Below, piece after piece: positions 1-6,917 of a DNA stretch of 46,868 nt. Under the pieces are notes generated by a model. It had not been told where the DNA came from and made no database searches. It saw only the letters and a list, made by a program, of their open reading frames with translations. The DNA comes from Bacteroidota bacterium. GTDB taxonomy: Bacteria > Bacteroidota > Bacteroidia > Chitinophagales > Saprospiraceae. Position numbers and translations under genes: made by a program. The first letter of the stretch is position 1; each line of letters opens with the position of its first letter. The DNA lies in the NCBI GenBank assembly GCA_017857395.1, contig JAFMDF010000038.1:1-46868 (forward strand), in the 5' to 3' direction.

Positions 1-80
1 AATTATAGCACAGCTTAATTCTATTTTCTTATCAAATTTTAAACGAACCTAGCGAATAAATTCTTGGAATTTTGATAATT

Positions 81-211
81 GGTTACGAGTTGCGGGTTGC
101 GAGTTAGTACTATAATTCTTGTTGAATTTTAGATAAGCTATTCGATAATAGAAATATGCTTCCAAAATTGACTTAGGCACTATACTAACTCGCAACCCGT
201 AACTCGCAACC
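81..211. repeat. Inverted repeat with heptamer-iterated arms
   Basis: The left arm (81-114) and right arm (181-211) are reverse complements with few mismatches. Each arm is a degenerate tandem of a 7-nt word, GTTGCGA on the left and AACTCGC on the right. The word continues to about 218 and the start codon at 225 follows within a few bases. A small inner hairpin CTATT/AATAG lies near 137-150. The same word set and the same inner AATTTTAG recur at 37415-37552, so the two are copies of one element family. Confidence 0.8.
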
Positions 212-224
212 TGCAACTGAAAAA

Positions 225-1079
225 ATGAACATTAAACGAATTAGCAGAGAAGATATAGACAAATCTAAATGGAATAGTTGTGTGCATTATGCCAACAATG
301 GAAATGTCTGCGGCTATGTTTGGTATTTGGATGCCTTGACCAAAGATTGGGAGGCATTAATCGAAGAAGATTATGGATCCGTATTTCCATTAATTTGGAA
401 AAAAAATTGGCTCGGTCGAAAAAATATTTACCAACCTGAATTAATTATAGAAGGGGCACTTTATTCCGAGAATATTTTATCGGCTACCAGAATGCAGCAT
501 TTTTTCGAGGCGATTCCTACCGAGTATAAATCTTTAAAAGTCAATATTTCTAATCAGGCTAAAATTCCGAATAATCTGGGATTCAAAGTCGAAAAATTAA
601 GTCGGCGACAATTGATACTTAATCAGCCTTACGATGGTTTGCAAGATGGTTTTTCAACTGCCTTTCATAACCAATTAGCTAAAGCAGCTGACTTACAATT
701 ACAACCAGCTTCTAATTTAAAACCTGAAAAAGTAGTTGATTTTTATAAAGCGCATGCTAAAAATTATAAAAAGGAAAATTACTATGCTTACCTGCGAATC
801 ATGTATAATGCGATGCACCGTGGTTGGGGATTTGCCAATGGAATTACTAACAAAAAAGGGGACTTACTAGCGGTCTATTTTTTCATTTATAGTCATGGAA
901 AAATTATGGTTTTATTGCCTGCAACTTCTAAGGAAGGAAAAGCAGCAGGGGCAGCAGAATTATTATTGAGTATGTTGCTTCAAACACATGCAAATAAACC
1001 CGTTTACTTGGATTTTAATGGATTTGAAGATATTGGGATAGGGAGTCAAGAACAGGTTTATTATCAGGTTTCTAAATAG
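225..1079 (+). CDS. FemAB/GNAT-like acyltransferase-fold protein
   Basis: A 284-residue soluble protein with no signal peptide or membrane segment. The N-terminal part (W..C...NG..YVWYLDA....W..L...DYGSVFPL) followed by a YQPE segment matches a conserved Bacteroidota family with a FemAB/GNAT-like fold. The second half (about 130-284) looks like the acetyltransferase core, including GAAELLL and a DFNGFED motif near the end. Substrate is unknown; FemAB relatives transfer amino acids or acyl groups to cell-wall or small-molecule amines. ATG at 225 lies just after the heptamer repeat, leaving little room for a separate ribosome site. It converges with the next gene across a shared hairpin. The family call is by eye. 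Confidence 0.6.
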   Translation: MNIKRISREDIDKSKWNSCVHYANNGNVCGYVWYLDALTKDWEALIEEDYGSVFPLIWKKNWLGRKNIYQPELIIEGALYSENILSATRMQHFFEAIPTEYKSLKVNISNQAKIPNNLGFKVEKLSRRQLILNQPYDGLQDGFSTAFHNQLAKAADLQLQPASNLKPEKVVDFYKAHAKNYKKENYYAYLRIMYNAMHRGWGFANGITNKKGDLLAVYFFIYSHGKIMVLLPATSKEGKAAGAAELLLSMLLQTHANKPVYLDFNGFEDIGIGSQEQVYYQVSK

Positions 1080-1083
1080 TACG

Positions 1084-1121
1084 AATTGGTAGAAAAAGAC
1101 CTTTAAGCTTTTCTACCAGTT
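1084..1121. terminator. Bidirectional hairpin between convergent genes
   Basis: AATTGGTAGAAAA (1084-1096) pairs with TTTTCTACCAGTT (1109-1121) with one mismatch and a 12-nt loop. It fills the 40-bp gap between two convergent genes and overlaps the stop codon of the minus-strand gene by two bases. The A/T-rich stem ends make it a plausible terminator in both directions. Confidence 0.6.
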
Positions 1122-2187
1122 ACGCTTGCCCTTTATAAACTTTCTTAGTCGCCAAAATTCTATCTTGGCTATCAGAAAGTTGTAAGATATAGACGCCGTG
1201 GTTTAAATTTTTCGTTATCATTTCCAATTCTATCGTTTGTTTCCCTTTTAATAAATGGTAAGATTTGGCAAATAATAACTGACCATTCATATCGTAGACA
1301 TTAAATAAATAATCTCCTTTATCGGCAAAATCATAACTCACTTCCAAATTATGGACAAATGGGTTTGGGAAAATGGTCATTTGACTTTCGGTAAGTATTC
1401 CTTTCTCGATTACTGCATCTGGAGTAATTTCGGGAATATCTTCTAATTCAACAAGTTCATCCGTTCCACAAGTTGGTGCTTCCTCAAAGTCAGGCGCTAT
1501 CATAATACCCATAATCATTTGGTCCATCTCAAAATGATTGCTTGCCAATTCTATTTCAATTTCTTTAGTAGGAATAGGATATTTCTCATTAAATAATAAG
1601 GTTTGCGTTTCAAATCCTACATAAGCAACGGTCAATTCAATTTCCTTTAAATTACTAGGAATAGCCATTTCAAAAAAACCGTTAATATCGGTGATAGTAT
1701 TAATGTTTGTTCCTTCTATCATAATATTCGCCCCAATCAATTTATCTTGATATTCCTTATTTTTCACGAATCCTTTAATCACTTTATTTGGGGGAGTTGT
1801 CTCTTTTTCTTGCTGCTTCTTAGTTATTTGTTGTGCGACCACCGCTATTTTTTCAACAGTTGGTGTAGTCGTTTGCGCAACTAATCCACCACCAAATAAT
1901 AAACCTGTTGCCAAAACTGCCACTGCTTTCCAATTTCGAGTAGGTTCTGCTTCCATTGGAAAAGGCATGGCTCGATTTAATTGTTGATTATTAAAAACGC
2001 CACAAATTTTGCCCTTATTTTGTTTGTAGAAGTGCAAAATTTGATAATCGTTCATCTTTCTAAAATCGACAATTGTTTTTTCACAAGATCCACAAAATTT
2101 ACCGCCTTTGACAGGAGTCATTGCATTAAAATTTTCACCGCAAGGTTCAGGAATCGTTAAAGTTAAGGCTTTCTTTTTTGGAGACAT
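1120..2187 (-). CDS. T9SS type A surface protein with N-terminal Cys domain and carboxypeptidase-like regulatory domain
   Basis: 355 residues. Residues 1-70 form a small Cys domain (PCGENF, FCGSC, KICGVF) with an MTP..GGKFC..C...VDF signature frequent in Bacteroidota. Residues 85-105 are a hydrophobic segment ending in GLVAQTTT, which resembles a signal peptide placed internally. Residues about 135-215 are a carboxypeptidase-D-like regulatory beta-sandwich (IKGFVKN....LIGANI.IEGTN). The C-terminal 75 residues (IFPNPF....Y....YDMNGQLL....GVYILQL) are a type A T9SS sorting domain. The layout suggests a cytoplasmic Cys domain ahead of an exported, surface-anchored part. Ligand and function are unknown. 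Confidence 0.75.
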   Translation of the reverse strand: MSPKKKALTLTIPEPCGENFNAMTPVKGGKFCGSCEKTIVDFRKMNDYQILHFYKQNKGKICGVFNNQQLNRAMPFPMEAEPTRNWKAVAVLATGLLFGGGLVAQTTTPTVEKIAVVAQQITKKQQEKETTPPNKVIKGFVKNKEYQDKLIGANIMIEGTNINTITDINGFFEMAIPSNLKEIELTVAYVGFETQTLLFNEKYPIPTKEIEIELASNHFEMDQMIMGIMIAPDFEEAPTCGTDELVELEDIPEITPDAVIEKGILTESQMTIFPNPFVHNLEVSYDFADKGDYLFNVYDMNGQLLFAKSYHLLKGKQTIELEMITKNLNHGVYILQLSDSQDRILATKKVYKGQA

Positions 2188-2377
2188 GATATGGATTTTT
2201 AGTTAGGATAATGAATGTGGTTGCCTAATAGATGCAGTAAAAGATAGAAATGCATAAATGATTTTAATTTTTTTCAAAAAAAGATAAGAATGCACTAATT
2301 TATTTTCCTTACCTTTCGCCCACCTTAATATTTCCAACCTTTAGTTTCGTCAATTTTTCACACCTAAATATTTGCTG

Positions 2378-3682
2378 ATGTTAGCTATTCAAAAAAAGTT
2401 ATCTAATACTTTCTATGCCTTATTGAGTCTACCTGCAACGGCAATGGGCTTTGCGCTTTGTGTTCAAATTGCAGCACTTAGTTGGATATTGAACACCAAA
2501 TATGGATTTAGTCTAGAAGATATTGGTTTAGTCTGGTTAGCAGGCCCAATGGCAGGTATTTTTGGTCAGGTAATCATTGGTTTGGTGAGTGATAAAGCTT
2601 GGTTCTGGGGTGGAAGACGGCGACCTTTTATTTTGATTGGTGGTACTTTAGCCGCATTAATGATTTTGGCTTTGCCTAACTTAGATATTATTGATAGCGC
2701 ACTAGGCATTGATAGTATAATGACCGTTGCATTAATAGTAGCATTGACTTTAGATTTATCCATCAATATTAGTTTCAACCCTACTCGTTCAGTCATTGCG
2801 GATGTGACACCTTTGGGAGAAAAACGGACTAGAGGCTATACCATTATGCAAACCGTTTCTGGTTTCTTTGGTGTATTGGCTTATCTAATTGGCGCATTTA
2901 TCAGTAATTACACCTTGATTTATATTGGAGCGGGTATCGTTTTCTTTTTCTCTATTTTTCCTATCTTTTTTATCGAAGAGCCTAGAGATTTAGCTGCTGA
3001 TAAAGTGGCATTGACGGAAGAGACAGCCGAAGGAATTGCACAAAAAGATACAGATATTACTGAATTTTTGAAAATTTGTTTGGCGCATGCTTTTACTTGG
3101 TTAGGTGTACAAACGATGTTTGTCTATTCTTTTGCTTTTGTCAAAACCAATATTATGGGCTATGGTTTACAAGAAGAACTGGGGCAAGACTTGAATAATG
3201 AAATTGGTTTTGGATTAGGCGTTGCTTTTGCTATTTTAAATGCAGTTGGATTTTTATTACCTGCAACCGTTTTACAACCTGTTTCAGAGCGAATTGGTCG
3301 AGTAAAAACACATACTATTTGCATCGCAATTATGGCTATTGGTTATGCGGCATTAGTCTTTTTTGGAACCACTCAAATTTCCTTTTTCTTGTTAATGGCA
3401 TTTGTTGGTATTGGTTGGGGAGCTGTAGTAAGTTTACCCTTTGCTATTATGTCTGAAGTAATCGACCAACGCAAAATGGGCTTATTTATGGGTTTATTTA
3501 ATCTTTCTGTCGTTATTCCTCAAATTTTTGCCTCTTTACTTGGCGGTTATTTAGATGGATTTGATAACCAATCTATTATTTTTGTGATTTCTGCTATTTC
3601 GCTTGCTATTTCCGCAGGACTTTGGTTATTAGTAAAAGAACAAGCAAGTAGTTTCAAAATGGCTGGAGGCAATACTCATTAG
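2378..3682 (+). CDS. MFS transporter, SLC45/sucrose-symporter-like
   Basis: About 434 residues with 12 predicted membrane segments. The loop after TM2 has SDKAWFWGGRRRPFI, the signature of the SLC45/GPH-like sugar:cation symporters, and SERIGRVKTH is the equivalent loop in the second half. Proteins of this group import disaccharides or glucosides with protons. No sugar-metabolism gene adjoins it, so the substrate is not indicated. The open frame extends to a TTG at 2372, but I place the start at ATG 2378. It is a single gene, divergent from the surface protein before it. Confidence 0.8.
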   Translation: MLAIQKKLSNTFYALLSLPATAMGFALCVQIAALSWILNTKYGFSLEDIGLVWLAGPMAGIFGQVIIGLVSDKAWFWGGRRRPFILIGGTLAALMILALPNLDIIDSALGIDSIMTVALIVALTLDLSINISFNPTRSVIADVTPLGEKRTRGYTIMQTVSGFFGVLAYLIGAFISNYTLIYIGAGIVFFFSIFPIFFIEEPRDLAADKVALTEETAEGIAQKDTDITEFLKICLAHAFTWLGVQTMFVYSFAFVKTNIMGYGLQEELGQDLNNEIGFGLGVAFAILNAVGFLLPATVLQPVSERIGRVKTHTICIAIMAIGYAALVFFGTTQISFFLLMAFVGIGWGAVVSLPFAIMSEVIDQRKMGLFMGLFNLSVVIPQIFASLLGGYLDGFDNQSIIFVISAISLAISAGLWLLVKEQASSFKMAGGNTH

Positions 3683-3803
3683 CAAAATTTAGTTGGCCAC
3701 CTTAACTTTTAATGTAGAACGTCCAATTAAAAAGTGATAAGTATCCATTGTTGGACTCAATCCAATGCTAAAAAATACTTAGCAACGAATTGAGTTCAAT
3801 AAC

Positions 3804-3822
3804 GCCTGCCTGCCACAGGCAG
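3804..3822. repeat. Short GC-rich palindrome
   Basis: CCTGCCTG, a 3-nt loop, then CAGGCAGG. It stands out from the A/T-rich surroundings and looks like a dispersed extragenic palindrome. Copies elsewhere in the genome cannot be checked here. Confidence 0.5.
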
Positions 3823-4321
3823 GGATTTTCGACAGGTTAATAAATGAATTATCTCTCTTTTATCTGCCTTTCTGTTTTTAATTTAAAAGGCTAATCTGCT
3901 CTATTTATTTGATAAATTTGTCTGAAATATTGACCTCATAGGAAGTATATTTATTCCTTAAAAAATAAGGACTTCTATTTTTTTTATTTTTTTCTTCCTC
4001 AATATTATTTTTTGGTTCGGTTTTTGTTCCTTATCTAAACAGATTTGATAATAGTACTCTTCGAGTAAATCCCCTTTCTGAATTAAGTGATTTTTTCACT
4101 TAAATTCATCAGTTGTTGTAATGACATAGACTTTTCTTCAAAGGCTTAAAAAATTCAAAAGTTTTCTAAAAATTAATATAAATATTAATTAATAATATTT
4201 ATATTATTAGTTTTGAATAATACTTGACTGTCAACGAGTTGTTCTGCTAGTGCAATAGATTTTATGTAGTATAGATGCAGTAATAATCGTTCAACAGTTT
4301 ATTTCTATCGAATATAGGGTG

Positions 4322-4380
4322 AGTGTTTGTTCATAGTTTTTGTTTTTATCTTGTCCCCCGACTTGCTCGGGGGTGTTTTT
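4322..4380 (+). terminator. Hairpin with T-run, copy A of a duplicated element
   Basis: The segment opens with AGTGTTTGTTCATAG, continues T-rich to GTCCC, and ends in the hairpin CCCCCGA (4355-4361)/TCGGGGG (4367-4373) followed by GTTTTTT. It has the form of an intrinsic terminator. A second copy with the same leader but another stem starts 182 bp downstream. Confidence 0.65.
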
Positions 4381-4503
4381 TCCCTCCTTCGGCTTCTAAC
4401 TAGCGTGTTTTCTAACACCTTGTTTCTGTTGATGGAGGGAAAAACTTTTTATTTGACTCAACATCATTATTGTTTTTATTAAAAAGCAATTTTGATTAAA
4501 GAT

Positions 4504-4569
4504 AGTGTTTGTTCATAGTGTTTGTTTTTTGTTTTGTCCCTGTCAAGTGATTTTTGACAGGGTTTTTTT
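4504..4569 (+). terminator. Hairpin with T-run, copy B of a duplicated element
   Basis: The same AGTGTTTGTTCATAG leader as copy A and a T-rich stretch ending in TTGTCCC, but the stem is now CCCTGTCAA (4538-4546)/TTGACAGGG (4554-4562) followed by seven Ts. The conserved leader with an unrelated but equally placed stem suggests a small transcript plus its terminator rather than two chance terminators. Confidence 0.65.
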
Positions 4570-4730
4570 ATGTTTTTTTTAAAAATCGAAAATCTTTCCA
4601 AATTTTTCCTTTCTTCCCATTTCTTTTTTCCTTTCTTTTGAATCTCTTTTGAATTCTTTTTGTTGTGAATAATATGGAGGTTGTATAATCTTGTTGAGGG
4701 GGTAAAATTTCTTTATACTAAAAATAAAAT

Positions 4731-5384
4731 ATGAAAGTAAATAATCAAACCATTGCGGCTTTAAGAGAAGATTATCGAGCAAAGACCTTAGAAATAACGG
4801 ATGTTCAGGCCAATCCAATTCAACAATTTAACGAATGGCTTCAAGAAGCGTTAGATAGTCAAATTAAGGAAGCGAATGCCATGACGATTGCAACGGTTGA
4901 TGCACAAGGAAAACCTGCCGCTCGAATCGTTTTATTAAAAGGTTTTGATGAGAATGGTTTTATTTTTTATACCAATTATGACAGTCGAAAAGGGCAAGAA
5001 CTAGCCGCCAATCCAAATATTGCAGTCGTTTTTTTTTGGAAAGACTTAGAACGGCAAATCCGAATTGAAGGCATTGTCGAAAAAGTAGCACCCGAAATTT
5101 CCCTTAATTATTTTCACAGTAGACCAAAAGGCAGTCAAATTGGTGCTTGGGCATCTCCCCAAAGTCAAGTAATACCCGACAGAAGTATTTTAGAACAAAA
5201 TGTGATTGATTTAAGAAAAAAATATAGAGATGTCGATAAGTTACCGATTCCTGCTCATTGGGGAGGCTATCAAATTAAGCCTACGTTCCTAGAATTTTGG
5301 CAAGGACGATCTAGCCGATTACATGATAGGATTAGTTATACTTTAATAGAAAATGAATGGAAAATAGAACGATTAGCACCGTAA
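4731..5384 (+). CDS. pdxH: Pyridoxamine 5'-phosphate oxidase
   Basis: 217 residues, the usual length. It oxidises pyridoxine or pyridoxamine 5'-phosphate to pyridoxal 5'-phosphate with FMN and oxygen in the cytoplasm. Family motifs in order are MTIATVDAQGKPAARIVLLK with GFIFYTNYDSRKG (FMN binding), VFFWKDLERQIRIEG, SRPKGSQIGAWASPQS, and the C-terminal WGGY.I.P...EFWQGR..RLHDR signature with the substrate-contacting R.HDR. It is a single-gene unit converging with pssA. The ATG at 4731 begins the conserved N-terminus (M....IA.LR.DY). Confidence 0.96.
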   Translation: MKVNNQTIAALREDYRAKTLEITDVQANPIQQFNEWLQEALDSQIKEANAMTIATVDAQGKPAARIVLLKGFDENGFIFYTNYDSRKGQELAANPNIAVVFFWKDLERQIRIEGIVEKVAPEISLNYFHSRPKGSQIGAWASPQSQVIPDRSILEQNVIDLRKKYRDVDKLPIPAHWGGYQIKPTFLEFWQGRSSRLHDRISYTLIENEWKIERLAP

Positions 5385-5392
5385 CTAGGTAG

Positions 5393-5411
5393 CTTAGGCT
5401 TCTAGCCTGAG
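5393..5411. terminator. Hairpin between convergent pdxH and pssA
   Basis: CTTAGGCT (5393-5400), loop TCT, AGCCTGAG (5404-5411), with one G-T pair. It has no strong T-run, so it may terminate weakly or belong to the extragenic hairpin class seen throughout the window. Confidence 0.45.
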
Positions 5412-5431
5412 AAGTCTTAATATAATAAAAG

Positions 5432-6154
5432 CTAAACCATTTTAGCAGGATTTATCAAAGCAAATAATCCAAATAAAACATACATAATTATAATCAAGGA
5501 AAAGGCAACTTCTTTAAAAATTATTAAAAATAATAAGGCGAGGATTAAAAAAATAAAACGCATTTCATTACCTGCCCACTTAAAGTCTTTAAATTTAAAA
5601 CTAAACATCGGCAATTCGGCAATTAACAAATAAGACAACACTACTATCGTCGGATAGAGTAACCACGGACTAATCACAATTTCTCTCAAACCATAAGAAT
5701 CATAATGGTACATTAGCATTAAACCAACCGTAAAAATGGTACAAGCAGGGGTATTTAAGCCAATAAAATCTTCTGATTGACGGGTGTCTATATTAAATTT
5801 GGCAAGCCGTACTGCCGCAAATACCGTAATTAAAAAAGCGGGCAAACCTGCTAGAATTAGATATTGAGGAAAACTTTCAAAATTTTTAGTCATTCCTCTC
5901 ACCAATAACATATACACAATCGCTCCTGGCACAACGCCAAAAGAAACCATATCTGCTAGTGAATCTAACTGCTTCCCTAATTCTGATTTCACTTTCAAAG
6001 ACCTAGCTACGAAACCATCCAAATAATCTGCCCAAGCGCCTACGAATAAAAATAGAAAGGCATTAAAAAAACGACCATAAAATACACAAGCTAGCGCACA
6101 ACAGCCGCAAAACAAATTAATAGAGGTAATAATATTAGGTATATTTTTCTTCAT
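5432..6154 (-). CDS. pssA: CDP-diacylglycerol--serine O-phosphatidyltransferase
   Basis: 240 residues with about seven to eight membrane segments. It makes phosphatidylserine from CDP-diacylglycerol and serine at the inner membrane, the first step to phosphatidylethanolamine. The CDP-alcohol phosphotransferase motif D-Y-L-D-G-F-V-A-R...G-K-Q-L-D-S-L-A-D is intact near residues 43-67, with all catalytic Asp residues present. The N-terminus NIPNIITSINLFCGC is typical of the bacterial type II PssA group. A TACATTTG promoter-like box lies just upstream on the minus strand. Confidence 0.93.
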   Translation of the reverse strand: MKKNIPNIITSINLFCGCCALACVFYGRFFNAFLFLFVGAWADYLDGFVARSLKVKSELGKQLDSLADMVSFGVVPGAIVYMLLVRGMTKNFESFPQYLILAGLPAFLITVFAAVRLAKFNIDTRQSEDFIGLNTPACTIFTVGLMLMYHYDSYGLREIVISPWLLYPTIVVLSYLLIAELPMFSFKFKDFKWAGNEMRFIFLILALLFLIIFKEVAFSLIIIMYVLFGLFALINPAKMV

Positions 6155-6165
6155 ATCGTTGGCTA

Positions 6166-6173
6166 CAAATGTA
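6166..6173 (-). promoter_or_regulatory. Candidate -7 box upstream of pssA
   Basis: The minus strand reads TACATTTG, matching the Bacteroidota -7 consensus TAnnTTTG. No clear -33 TTTG was seen and the leader would be very short, so this is tentative. Confidence 0.3.
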
Positions 6174-6380
6174 TTACTTTTATTAAAAATAAATACTAAT
6201 TCATTACGTCTTATTTGACTTATTGCTTATTATTCCGTCCGAATAAGCAACGCTATTATATTATCAAGGGAATAATGGGTTTAGTTGTCTAGTTTTAAAC
6301 TTAAGTTTTAGGTAAGTAAATACTAGGACGATATAAATTATCACATAAAATATTTGTTATTTCGATTTAAATCGGAACAA

Positions 6381-6490
6381 GTTACGGGTTGGGGAATTGG
6401 AGTTTTAATGAATACTCCAATTAGTTATAATTAATCCAATTTTAGATTCAGAATTCTATTTTTTTAACTTGCAACACGTAACTCGCAACT
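6381..6490. repeat. Word-repeat inverted element with inner hairpin
   Basis: The left arm has GTTACGGGTTGGG (6381-6393). The right arm has AACTTGCAAC and GTAACTCGCAACT (6466-6490). These are the GTTGCGA/AACTCGC words also used at 81-211 and 37415-37552. Inside lies a perfect 9-bp stem AATTGGAGT (6395-6403)/ACTCCAATT (6414-6422). The left arm is more decayed than in the other copies. Confidence 0.6.
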
Positions 6491-6770
6491 ATTTAATAAG
6501 TGACGTCCAAATTTGTCTCCTTACTTATCTCTTATAAAATGCTTAACAAGAAGATTAAGTTTGGCTAGTAGGCGTCGTTTTATTCTTTTTTATACATAAG
6601 GCAACAACAATTTTCGTTATTTTTTAACAAGAAATGCTATAAAGTGTTCTCTTTTGCAGTTGCTTTCCCAGAAATCAAGTTGAGTCTACCCATCGAACAT
6701 ATCTATATTGGATGATAAGTAGCTGAGTTTAAATAGTTTCCTATTTTTAGCGAGGTGATTTTTTTGAAGA

Positions 6771-6837
6771 ATAAGGCAAAATTTTTTAGTATAGCTTAGC
6801 TATAGTCAAAAATTTTAACGCAGTTATTCGGAAAAAA
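6771..6837. repeat. A/T-rich inverted repeat
   Basis: Centred on TATAGC-TTA-GCTATA at about 6790, with flanking AAAATTTTT/AAAAATTTT and an outer AATAAGG/CAGTTATT pairing. The words TTTAGC and TATAC recur just downstream at about 6875-6895. Function unknown. Confidence 0.5.
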
Positions 6838-6917
6838 CAACCGATAAAAGTGGAAAATATTTGGACTCAACTACTTTAGCTATACTTTAGCCACTTCCAA
6901 ATCACAAACATCACCTT

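Larger units (their letters stand above)
3683..4730. other. Gene-free stretch of about 1 kb with several hairpins
   Basis: No convincing coding frame, tRNA or known RNA was seen. It contains a CCTGCCTG/CAGGCAGG palindrome (3804-3822), an A/T hairpin around AAGTGA/TCACTT (4079-4108), and two related hairpin-plus-T-run elements (4322-4380 and 4504-4569) described separately. A long arm CCCTCC (from 4382) can pair with GGAGGG (to 4440) between them. The last 150 bp before pdxH are T-rich. The frame on the minus strand at 4579-4818 has no recognisable content and runs into pdxH, so I do not call it. Confidence 0.6.
6155..6917. other. 763-bp gene-free stretch upstream of the first adhesin
   Basis: No coding frame with recognisable content. 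It holds a 9-bp hairpin TTGCTTATT/AATAAGCAA (6223-6250), a 12-bp perfect palindrome CGATTTAAATCG (6363-6374), the word-repeat element at 6381-6490, and an A/T-rich hairpin around TATAGC-TTA-GCTATA (about 6771-6837). It may carry the adhesin promoter, but I see no clear TAnnTTTG box close to 6918. Confidence 0.55.

Noticed and set aside
4008-4040. GGTTCGG reminiscent of a tRNA T-arm
   Set aside because: No acceptor, D-arm or anticodon stem can be drawn around it.
4579-4818. A 79-codon minus-strand open frame upstream of and into pdxH
   Set aside because: Low-complexity Lys/Phe-rich product from a T-rich leader, overlapping the start of pdxH; no family likeness.
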